A stretch of 19,341 bases of DNA, from positions 1 through 19,341 of the forward strand of contig SLEY01000698.1 of assembly GCA_007124535.1 (NCBI GenBank), given 5' to 3'. The notes under the pieces are model-generated. The model ran no database searches. It saw only the letters and a list, made by a program, of their open reading frames with translations, and was not told the DNA's origin. How positions within the stretch are numbered: the first letter of the stretch is position 1; every line of letters begins with the position of its first letter. Of the stretch, positions 5,957 through 13,700 are shown in pieces. The stretch is from Planctomycetaceae bacterium (lineage in GTDB: Bacteria; Planctomycetota; Planctomycetia; Pirellulales; Pirellulaceae). A program made the position numbers and the translations under genes.

Positions 5957-8785
5957 ATGATTCGCGGGACAGCCTCGGCAATGCTTCTTCTTCTGACGTG
6001 GGGGCAAGGTCTGGCTGCCGGCCGGGCTGCGGAAGCGGTCGATATCCCGCGTCTGGTGCGGGAATTGGGCTCGCCCGAGTTTTCGGTGCGGCGACGGGCG
6101 TCCCGCCTGCTGTGGGAGCAGGGGAGGGCGGCCGAGGAAGCCTTGCAGCGGGCCGCGGTCAGCGAGGATCGCGAGGTGCGTCTGCGGGCGGAGCGGATTC
6201 TGAGCGATTTTCGTTACGGGATCCTGCCGCGGGCGCCGGACGAGGTGATCCGCTTGCTCCGCCGATTCCGGGACGGGGACGGGAACCAGCGCTTGGCCGC
6301 CCTGCAGGCTTTGGCGGAACAGGGCGAATTCGATCGGGTCGCCCAGTTGATCCAGTTGGAGTCTTCGGCGGAGGTTCGCCGCCAGATGCTGGTTTACCTG
6401 ATGCAGAACCCGCGGGCGGTGGACCATTTTTTGGAACTGGAACGGTTGGAGCAGCTGATCGCGATGGTCGGGGCCGATCAGGAGCGGGCTTGGCGGCGTA
6501 CGATTCTGGCGCAACTGCTGTTCTCCGAGGCCATGATCCGCCGCTTGTCGGCCGGTGGGCGGTTGGATGTCTTGATGCGGGTACTGCAGGAGGAGGAATC
6601 GGCGGAGGTTCGCCGGGAAATGCTGTCCCGGCTGTTTCAGAACCCGCGCGCTTTGGCTTCGCTGGTCGAGGCGAACCAGTTGGATTTTGTGCGGGAGCTG
6701 ATCGTCAAGGAGCCGCAGCAGGCGATGCGCGGCCAGTGGATCCAGCGGCTGCTGTCGATTCCGGAGGCGGTGCAGCAGCTGGTTCGCGAGGACCGGTTCG
6801 TCGAATTCATGCGATTTGCGGGTGAGAATGTGGACGAGGAAGTCCGCTCGCGGATGCTGCAGCAAGCGCTGGGTCATCCCCAAACCGTGCAGGCGCTCTT
6901 GAATCAGCGGGGTTTGGACGGGTTGCTGGCTTTGGCGGAGTTGGAGGACCAGCCGGTGGCGCGCGGCCGGTTGCTGGCCTCGCTGACCACTTCCCAGGGT
7001 TTGCGCGAGACGCTTCCGGACCAGGCGCATCGGGATTTGCTGTTGGACTTGGCGGAACAGCAGGAGGAGCCAGCCGCCCGGAACGAGTACCTGAAGTCGA
7101 TGGTCGCATCGGGTTCGGGATTTGCCCTGTTCCAGTCGCCGCAGAGCCGCGAACGCATTTGGGAGTTGATTCAGGAGGAATCGGTGGCGGGCGACCCGGA
7201 GGTGGCGGACTGGCGGGGCGAGGCGATTGCCCGGCTGCTGGCCACGTCGGCGGCGGTCGAGGTTCTGAGCGACGCCCAGCGGGTGAGTTGGTTGTTGGGT
7301 TTCCTCCGCGATCAGGCGTTGCCGAACCAGCGGCTGCAGATTATGGAACGGCTGCTGATGAATCACCGCTTCCAGGAACTGGTGACGGGCGACTCGCATT
7401 TCGAAGCCGTGCTGGAACTGGTCCAGGGTTTACCGGACCACAAGCGGGGTGGATTGCTGGGGCGTCTGATCTCGGCCCGGGCCGTCCAGCGGATGGCGGA
7501 AGCGAACGAACTGGAACGGGTGGTCGCCTTGGCCAGCCAGGAGCCCGAATCGGCCGCACGCCGCGCCTACTTGCAACGTCTGTTCCGGGACCAAGCGGCG
7601 ATGAAGCTCCTGTTGGACGCCGGTCTGGAAGATGCCTTGTGGAAGCTGGTCCAGGCGGAGACGGATCCGCGGGAACATGCCATCCTGCGCGGGGATTTCT
7701 ACAGCACGTCGGCCGCGGTCCAGCAACTGCAGACGCGGGAACAACGGAAAACCTTGGTCGATTTCGCGGAACAGCAAGACTTTCCCGCACGCCGTGAGTA
7801 CCTGACCCGCCTGTTCCGCAATCATCGGGCCACGAGCCTGCTGATCGACGAAGGGCATTACCGGGCCTTGTACTCGCTGGCCGGCAGCGACCCCGACGCG
7901 GATCGGCGGAGTACCCTCTTGAGCCTGTTCTACGGGCATTCGCGAGTTCTGGAGGCATTGGCGGCCGACCAGCAGATCGGCGAGGTGCTCGAGTTTGCCG
8001 TCGAACATCTGGAAGGCAACCCGCTGGGCCAATTCCTCCACCAGATCTGCCAGCAGGAAGCGGCGGTCGCCGCCCTGATCGACCAGGGCCAGTTGGATAC
8101 GCTGCTGCTGCTGGTGCGGCAGTTGGAAGAGAATCACTTTTACAACCATTTGCTCCGCACCTTGATGGCTTCGCCGCCGTTCGTGCGGCATTTCGCGGAG
8201 CAGGGGGAGATGGGACAGTTGTACGGATGGATCGCCGGGGTGTCCCAGGATCGGCGCTATCAGATCTGGGAGGGGTTGCTGCAACGCGCGGACAACGTCA
8301 GCGCGATCCTCGCCCAAGACGGGCTGGACGATCTGGCCGATCATGTGCGTACGGAAGATCGACCGGAACGCCGAGGCATGCTGCTGGGCCGCTTGCTGAA
8401 CCAGCCGGCGCTGGTCGAGCATCTGGTGGCGGCCGAGCGAACGGAATGGCTGCTGGACGTGGCGCGCCGCGAGCCCCACGAACCGACGCGCGAGCAGCTG
8501 CTGATGCACCTGCTGAACCGGCCGGCTACGATCCAAGCGTTGAAGGACGCGTCCCAGCTTCCCGCGTTGTACCGGCTGTGCCGGGAACAGACGGTGGCGG
8601 CCACTCGCCACCGTCTGCTGATCAAGCTGCTGGAGTCGGAACCTGCCGTCCAGGCCCTGGCCGCCGACGGCCGTTTGCGGCCCGCGATCGAAGAACTGTT
8701 GGAAGACGGCCTGCCCGGGGCGAGCCAGCCAGAAGACGAGGATCCGACCCGACAGCGCTTGCTCCAGTTGCTGGACGAGTATTGA
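5957..8785 (+). CDS. secreted alpha-solenoid protein of about 20 tandem 39-residue repeats
   Basis: 942 residues. The start at 5957 gives a classic signal peptide (MIRG, hydrophobic AMLLLLTWG, cleavage near AAGRAAEA at about 27); an in-frame start at 5900 would bury it behind 19 residues. Residues about 28-120 are HEAT-like (LVRELGSPEFSVRRRASRLL and EVRLRAERIL), a pattern common in planctomycete proteins. From residue 124 to about 917 the protein is a run of 20-21 units of 38-40 residues with the pattern L..LL.LA..E....R..LL.RLL..p.avq.L...g. Hydrophobic periodicity predicts two or three helices per unit, so a long superhelix used for binding. There are no catalytic motifs, and almost no Cys after the leader. 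The C-terminus ends in an acidic tail and a last helix. nikR follows 35 nt downstream. The partner is unknown; the repeat is not a standard HEAT, TPR or Sel1 unit that I recognise. Confidence 0.85.
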   Translation: MIRGTASAMLLLLTWGQGLAAGRAAEAVDIPRLVRELGSPEFSVRRRASRLLWEQGRAAEEALQRAAVSEDREVRLRAERILSDFRYGILPRAPDEVIRLLRRFRDGDGNQRLAALQALAEQGEFDRVAQLIQLESSAEVRRQMLVYLMQNPRAVDHFLELERLEQLIAMVGADQERAWRRTILAQLLFSEAMIRRLSAGGRLDVLMRVLQEEESAEVRREMLSRLFQNPRALASLVEANQLDFVRELIVKEPQQAMRGQWIQRLLSIPEAVQQLVREDRFVEFMRFAGENVDEEVRSRMLQQALGHPQTVQALLNQRGLDGLLALAELEDQPVARGRLLASLTTSQGLRETLPDQAHRDLLLDLAEQQEEPAARNEYLKSMVASGSGFALFQSPQSRERIWELIQEESVAGDPEVADWRGEAIARLLATSAAVEVLSDAQRVSWLLGFLRDQALPNQRLQIMERLLMNHRFQELVTGDSHFEAVLELVQGLPDHKRGGLLGRLISARAVQRMAEANELERVVALASQEPESAARRAYLQRLFRDQAAMKLLLDAGLEDALWKLVQAETDPREHAILRGDFYSTSAAVQQLQTREQRKTLVDFAEQQDFPARREYLTRLFRNHRATSLLIDEGHYRALYSLAGSDPDADRRSTLLSLFYGHSRVLEALAADQQIGEVLEFAVEHLEGNPLGQFLHQICQQEAAVAALIDQGQLDTLLLLVRQLEENHFYNHLLRTLMASPPFVRHFAEQGEMGQLYGWIAGVSQDRRYQIWEGLLQRADNVSAILAQDGLDDLADHVRTEDRPERRGMLLGRLLNQPALVEHLVAAERTEWLLDVARREPHEPTREQLLMHLLNRPATIQALKDASQLPALYRLCREQTVAATRHRLLIKLLESEPAVQALAADGRLRPAIEELLEDGLPGASQPEDEDPTRQRLLQLLDEY
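6326..8710 (+). repeat. protein-level tandem repeat region (about 39 residues per unit)
   Basis: Example units: RLDVLMRVLQEEESAEVRRE..., LERVVALASQEPESAARRAY... and HYRALYSLAGSDPDADRRST.... Units 1 and 3 are the closest pair (SAEVRRQML with NPRAV against SAEVRREML with NPRAL) and share DNA such as tcggcggaggttcgccg; units 11 and 13 are also alike. The two-unit spacing suggests past duplication of unit pairs. Most other units differ widely in DNA. Confidence 0.75.
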
Positions 8786-8820
8786 AATCGAGCAAGAAAA
8801 CACCCCGAGGGAGCCCCCGC

Positions 8821-9234
8821 ATGTCGTTCGTTGTCCGCTTCACCGTTTCGCTGGAAGAAGCACTCCTGAAAAAGTTCGACGAATACTGCCAGCAAGAACA
8901 GTTCGCTACCCGCAGCGAAGCCGTCCGGCAGTTGATCCACGATCGGCTGATGACCCGCTTGTGGCTGGAGGGTACCGAACAGGTGGCCGGAACGCTGACG
9001 CTGGTGTACGACCATCACAAGCCGCAACTGGGAGAGCGGCTGACCAAATTACAGCACGATCACAATGACCTCATCGTCGCGACCACCCATGTCCATCTGA
9101 CCCACGATATCTGTCTGGAAGTCATCATCCTGCGAGGTTCGGCCAGCCGTCTGCAGCAGGTCGCCGCCGAACTGAAGGGGATGAAGGGCATTTTGAAAGG
9201 CGAGTTGGTCATGGCGGGCGCGGGCGAGGTATGA
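8821..9234 (+). CDS. nikR: nickel-responsive transcriptional regulator NikR
   Basis: 137 residues. The N-terminus is a ribbon-helix-helix DNA-binding domain (VRFTVSLEEALLKKFDEY, then TRSEAVRQLIHDRL); residues about 55-133 form the ACT-like nickel-sensing domain. The high-affinity nickel ligands match E. coli NikR in spacing: H79, H90, H92 and C98 (E. coli H76, H87, H89, C95). In the family, nickel-loaded NikR tetramers repress nickel uptake genes or control urease and hydrogenase genes. The start at 8821 has GAGGGAG upstream. The frame is open far upstream, but that part lies inside the solenoid gene. The gene follows the solenoid gene by 35 nt and likely shares its transcript; no nickel transporter or enzyme gene is in the window, so its targets lie elsewhere. 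Confidence 0.95.
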   Translation: MSFVVRFTVSLEEALLKKFDEYCQQEQFATRSEAVRQLIHDRLMTRLWLEGTEQVAGTLTLVYDHHKPQLGERLTKLQHDHNDLIVATTHVHLTHDICLEVIILRGSASRLQQVAAELKGMKGILKGELVMAGAGEV

Positions 9235-9238
9235 CGCG

Positions 9239-9868
9239 TTATGCGGGAGGACGGGAAAACACCCGCCGACCCACCACCTGCAAACGGCCTTCGGCATACT
9301 GCTGGATCGCCGCCGGATAGGCCACACATTCCTGCTCGAACACCCGAGCCGCCAGGCTCTCCGCCGTGTCGTCGTCCAGGACCGGAACGGCCCGCTGCAG
9401 AATGATCGGACCGTGATCGTACTGGTTGTCCGCGAAATGGACCGTACAGCCGCTGAGCTTGGCCCCGTAATCCAGGACCGCCTGATGCACATGGCGCCCG
9501 AAAAAGCCCTTCCCGCAGAAGGCGGGGATCAGTCCCGGGTGAATGTTCATCACCCGATTCTCGAAATCCGGCGGGATCAACACATGTTTCAAAAAGCCGC
9601 CCATGACGACCAACTCGACGCCCGCCTGGCGGCAGGGCTCGAACATCGCTTGGGAATACGAGGGGGCGTCGCCATAATCCGCCTTGCGAATTACCCGCGA
9701 CGGTATCGACGCCTCGGCGGCAAACTGCAATCCGCCCGCCTGAGGACTACTCGAAATGACCAATTTCACCTCCGCATCCAGTTCGCCGGCAGAAATTTTT
9801 TCCAGCAAATTACCCAGGGTCGTGCCGCCGCCGGAGATCCAGACGGCCAGAGATAAAGGAGGGGTCAT
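9239..9868 (-). CDS. purN: phosphoribosylglycinamide formyltransferase (10-formyltetrahydrofolate dependent)
   Basis: Third step of de novo purine synthesis: transfers a formyl group from 10-formyl-THF to GAR. 209 residues, the usual PurN length. The formyltransferase fold starts with LAVWISGGGTTLGNLL (phosphate loop), and the catalytic residues align with E. coli: N108 and H110 in NIHPGLIPAF, H144 in CTVHFAD, and D151 in DHGPIIL. The start at 9868 is preferred because AAGGTG lies upstream and the fold begins directly; the frame is open to 9955, but the extra 29 residues have no family similarity. Convergent with nikR with only 4 nt between the stop codons and no visible terminator. The segment GKGFFGRHVHQAVLDYG fits the folate/GAR pocket lid; variants in the D-loop (ADNQYDHG) suggest a non-enterobacterial branch. 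Confidence 0.93.
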   Translation of the reverse strand: MTPPLSLAVWISGGGTTLGNLLEKISAGELDAEVKLVISSSPQAGGLQFAAEASIPSRVIRKADYGDAPSYSQAMFEPCRQAGVELVVMGGFLKHVLIPPDFENRVMNIHPGLIPAFCGKGFFGRHVHQAVLDYGAKLSGCTVHFADNQYDHGPIILQRAVPVLDDDTAESLAARVFEQECVAYPAAIQQYAEGRLQVVGRRVFSRPPA

Positions 9869-9981
9869 CGCAGCACCTTGGCAGCAGAGATTCGAAAACA
9901 GGCGATTTCGGCACGCCATTGTGGCTTGCTCGAGCACATTTCCCAATAGGGGCACCCCATACGTGGTGTTTACAGGCGAGG

Positions 9982-10018
9982 TAACGTCCGTCGATCAGGA
10001 TTCCCCCTCCGACTTAGG
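9982..10018 (+). repeat. 37-bp direct repeat, copy 1
   Basis: Matches 10386-10422 at 36 of 37 positions in the same orientation, 404 bp away. It ends with ccccctccgacttagg, a near match to the 15-bp tandem unit at 10077-10149. It lies 114 nt upstream of the purN start. Confidence 0.85.
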
Positions 10019-10076
10019 CGTCGCGTCAAAATAAGTTGACGATTTCTTCGTGGGGCTGGAGTGATAATGTAGCCCG

Positions 10077-10149
10077 GTCCCCCTCCACTTAGTCCCCCTC
10101 CACTTAGTCCCCCTACACTTAGTCCCCTCCACTTAGTCCCCTCCACTTA
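10077..10149 (+). repeat. tandem repeat, five units of 14-15 bp
   Basis: Units gtccccctccactta start at 10077 and 10092, gtccccctacactta at 10107, and the 14-bp form gtcccctccactta at 10122 and 10136. The core is shared with the 3' end of both 37-bp repeats, so the array may have grown from that sequence by slippage. Confidence 0.88.
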
Positions 10150-10225
10150 GGCGTCCTTCAATCCCCCGACTGTTCGACTGAGTGTAATCGACTGAGGCAA
10201 CTCACAAGGAATAATGTACCCGTAG

Positions 10226-10346
10226 GGCTGTGGCCGATCTCTGACCAGCGTTGTGGCCAGCGTTGTGGCCGGTCTCTGACCGAGCCACCGCGCCGACCGA
10301 AGGTCTCGCGTAGGTCGCGGCGGGGTCAGGAGACCCTCGCCGAACG
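10226..10346 (+). repeat. dispersed intergenic repeat, copy B
   Basis: Inverted relative to copy A (5608-5754). Within it gtggcc recurs three times (near 10230, 10253 and 10265), and the block gccgaccgaaggtctc (10292-10307) matches the hairpin arm of copy A, but the matching second arm is missing, so it cannot form the perfect hairpin. Confidence 0.7.
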
Positions 10347-10703
10347 ATGAACGATAACGAGGTGGATTATTTGCTGCGGGTTGCCTAACGTCCCTCGATC
10401 AGGATTCCCCCTCCGACTTAGGAACTTGACGGCTCCGTTGCCGTCCAAGAACCAACCTTCGCAACCGGTCTGAGAGATACCACCGTGATAAACCACTCCC
10501 CCTATTCGAACTTGATGACTCACCTGGGCTCCGCACAACTTGACTTTGACGATCGTAGGAGTGGCAAGCGGCAGGTCGAGTCGTTCGCTCCTGGAGAATG
10601 GGTAGTCTCCGAAGAATAGATAAACATTGGGGCGAGTTTCGAACGATCTGGAAGAGTACGTCAATCCGTAGGTCCCGAACATCCAGTGAAACCCCCCTAA
10701 CAC
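10326..10703 (-). CDS. unrecognised small reading frame, possibly a gene remnant
   Basis: GTG start, 125 codons. The first about 95 residues look protein-like (segments NVYLFFGDYPFSRSERLDL, TPTIVKVKLCGAQVSHQVRI and TGCEGWFLDGNGAVKFL) with alternating strands, balanced composition and no repeats. The last about 30 codons are read through the 37-bp repeat, the 28-bp element and repeat copy B, so the original end is probably lost. Upstream the frame closes with TGA about 8 codons earlier, only nine bases past the start of the giant gene on the other strand, leaving no room for a promoter. It has lower GC and different codon use from the neighbours. I recognise no family. It could equally be a spurious frame. 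Confidence 0.27.
   Translation of the reverse strand: MLGGFHWMFGTYGLTYSSRSFETRPNVYLFFGDYPFSRSERLDLPLATPTIVKVKLCGAQVSHQVRIGGVVYHGGISQTGCEGWFLDGNGAVKFLSRRGNPDRGTLGNPQQIIHLVIVHRSARVS
10361..10388 (+). repeat. 28-bp element, copy 2
   Basis: 24 of 28 positions match 5759-5786. Its last bases run directly into the second 37-bp direct repeat (10386). On the minus strand these join into one block downstream of the small reading frame. Confidence 0.6.
10386..10422 (+). repeat. 37-bp direct repeat, copy 2
   Basis: One mismatch (position 9, c for g) against 9982-10018. On the minus strand it covers the place where the coding-like part of the small reading frame ends, so that frame runs into repeat sequence. 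Confidence 0.85.
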
Positions 10704-10717
10704 TTTCCAAAGATGCC

Positions 10718-13700
10718 ATGAAGATCAGAAAACCCTTTTTGCGTCGTTTGCGTCATCTGCCTCTGTTCGGCAACATCCGCCGGAGAAAACACCGTCGTGA
10801 TCGCCGTTCGACTCTGACCTTGGAACCGCTCGAAATGCGGAGCCTGCTGGCTGCGGATCTGCTGGCGGATTTGGCGGCCACCGCCACCCCCTGGACGGAA
10901 AACACCGAGTATTCGGTGGAGGATACGGCCCACGCCACCGAAGCGGGCGTGTTCTCCACGCTGGGCGCGGAGGGCGAGGCGGCGGCGGCCCCGGATCGGG
11001 TGGCCTTCGCCCAGGCGCTGTTCGATTCCGAGGCGATCCTCTTCGGTGCCCCCTGGTCGGGGGAAACAACCGAACAGGCGGCCCTGTTCGCCGACGGAGC
11101 CCGCTATCTGCCCCTGGTCGACGTGACCCATCCGGATCGCACGCTGAACGAAATCGGCGAGGCCTACGACATCACGGAATTCCCGACGTGGGAATTCGCC
11201 GACGGCACGATGGTCACGGGCATTCAATCGCTCGAAGATCTCTCGGCGCTGGCCGGGGTGCCGATTCCCGAGTCGGACCAGCCGTACCTCAAGGGCATCG
11301 AGGACACGATCGTGCTGGCCGGCGCGCCGTTGCATGTCGCTTTGGACGGGTATCACCCGGCCGGTTCGTCGCTGACCTACACGGTGACCAGTGACAATCC
11401 GCTGGTCGAGCCCACGGTGCTGGAAGGCAACCGGAGCATGCGGATCGAGGTCGAAGACTGGGGCGAGATGGTTTTCGAGTTGTTCGAACAGCGGGCCCCC
11501 CGTCCGACCGGCCGAGTGATCGAACTGGCCGAAACCGGCTTTTACGACGGCGTGATTTTCCACCGGGTGATCGACGGTTTCATGATCCAGGGCGGCGACC
11601 CGACAGGAACGGGCATGGGCGGCTCGGACTTGGGCACCTTCGATGACCAGTACCACCCCGAGCTGATGCATGTCAGCCCGGGCGTGCTGTCGTATGCGAA
11701 ATCGGGAGACGACACCAACGACTCCCAGTTTTTCGTGACCTTGGCTCCGACGCGCTGGTTGGATTTCAACCATTCGATCTTCGGTCAGCTGGTGGAAGGC
11801 CAGCATGTGCTGGACGCGATCGGCAGCGCGCATACGGATGCGGACGATCCCGAGGTCGCTCCGGAGGAGGTCGAGCATCGTCCGACGGTCCCGGTGGTGA
11901 TGGACCGGGTCGAGATCTTCCAGGACACCGAGAACGCGGTGGTGATGCTCAAGGCCGATCCTGACGCGGTGGGTCAGCAGGCGAACATCACGGTGACGGT
12001 CGAGGATGCGCTGGGCAATGCGGTGGAGCAGACATTCCAGGTGGCGATCGAGGCGGATCCGAGTGTTCCGCCGCCGTTCCTGGCGGATCTGCCGGATTTC
12101 ACCACTCCCGTCGACACGCCGCTGGAGATCCAGCTGGAAGCGATCGACATCCGGGGGAATCCGGTCTATTTCGATGCGGGCGAACTGGGCGACGTGGAGT
12201 ATGACCTGGACGTGGATCACGACACGGGTCTGGTCGTGGTGACGCCGCCGGCAGGTTATGTCGGCGAACTCGAGCTGCTGGTCGGGGTCCGCGGCCTGGA
12301 AGGCGATGCCTGGGACACCCAGTTGGTGCAGATCACGGTCGAGGGCGAGGCGGTGGACTTGCCGGAACCGGTGGTCGAATTGGCCGCCGAGTCGGATTCG
12401 AATATCGTGGGCGACAACGTCACGAACATCAGCCCCATGACCTTTGTGGTCTCGAATGTCGTGGACGGGGCGACGGTCCAGTTGTTCACGAACGGCGATG
12501 TGATCGGGCAGGCGGTAGCCAGTGGAGAGAGCGTCCAGATCACGACGGAGGCCTTGGGCGATCGGGGCGACGGCGAATACGTGATTACGGCTTATCAGAC
12601 CCTGGCCGGCGAGACCAGCGACAGTTCGGAGACGATCACGGTCACCTTGGACACGGTCCCACCGCCGGACTTCACTTCGACGCCGCCGGCAGAAGCCACC
12701 AGTGGCCAGTTGCTGGTTTATGACGCTCAGAACCCGGAGGAAGGCACGCCCGGTTTCCGTTACTCGCTGGAAGGCGCCCCGGCCGGCGCCACGATCGACC
12801 CGGACAGCGGCGAATTCCGCTGGACGCCCACGGTGGATCAAGGCGGTTTGACCAGCTTCCAGATCATCGCCAGCGATCTGGCCGGCAATACCACGGCGCA
12901 GCACGTCGAGATCGACGTCACGGTGGTCGAACAATTGGCGATGATCGAGTTGCGGGTGGCGGATGAAGATGAGAATCCGTTGACCTCCGTGCGCCCCGGC
13001 GAGGATTTCTACGTCTGGGCCTACGTCCAGGATCTGCGCGACGACGCCCAGGGAGTCTTCGCGGCCTACATGGACCTGGAGTACGATCCCGATCTGGTTA
13101 CGTCGTATGCCACCCACTGGGACGAGGTGGCCTTTGGCGACAAGTACCAGAACGGGCGAGCGGGCGACTTTTCCACTCCCGGGCAGATCGAGCAGATCGG
13201 GGCCTTCGGGCCGATCACGCCGATTGGCAGCGGCAAGGAGGTGCTGTTCGTCCTGCGTTACCAGGCGGACGCGCCCGGGGAGGTGCATTTCACGCCCTAT
13301 CCGTCCGAATTGCCCGGCCGTGAGTTGCTGTTGTTCGGGCTGAATGACGAAGTTCCCTGGGAAGCCGTCACGATGGTTCCCGCCTCGCTGATCGTCGGTT
13401 CGGGCTTGATCGCCAACGACGATCTGTTCAATGTGGACGAGGACAGCGTCGATTTCGTGCTGGACGTGCTGGCCAATGACATCAACGAGGCGGGCGGCGA
13501 GATGACGATCATCGAAACCGGCCCGACCAGCCAGGGCGGCACGGTCACGATCGCCGCGGATGGCCAAAGCCTGTTGTACACGCCCGTGCCGGATTTCTTC
13601 GGCGAGGAGGAATTCACCTATACGATCACCAACGGCGAATTCACCAGCACGGCCAATGTCACGGTCCAGGTGGCGCCCGTCAACGATCCGCCGATCGCCG

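Larger units (their letters stand above)
9869..10717. other. 849-nt repeat-mosaic intergenic region
   Basis: Between the divergent purN and giant-protein genes. From left to right it holds a 37-bp direct repeat copy (9982-10018), five 14-15-bp tandem units (10077-10149), the dispersed repeat copy B (10226-10346), a 28-bp element (10361-10388), the second 37-bp copy (10386-10422), and a small minus-strand reading frame (10326-10703) of uncertain status. The right half is visibly less GC-rich than the neighbouring genes. No RNA gene is recognised. Confidence 0.7.

Noticed and set aside
5912..7399. Long minus-strand frame inside the solenoid gene
   Set aside because: Gln/Arg/Pro-rich shadow; the plus frame has a signal peptide and a regular repeat pattern.
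9220..9260. NikR-box-like GTATGA near the nikR end
   Set aside because: Only one half-site (ggtatgac) at the stop codon; no matching inverted half at the expected spacing.
10077..10149. CRISPR-like array
   Set aside because: Units of 14-15 bp are contiguous with no spacers, and no cas gene is present.
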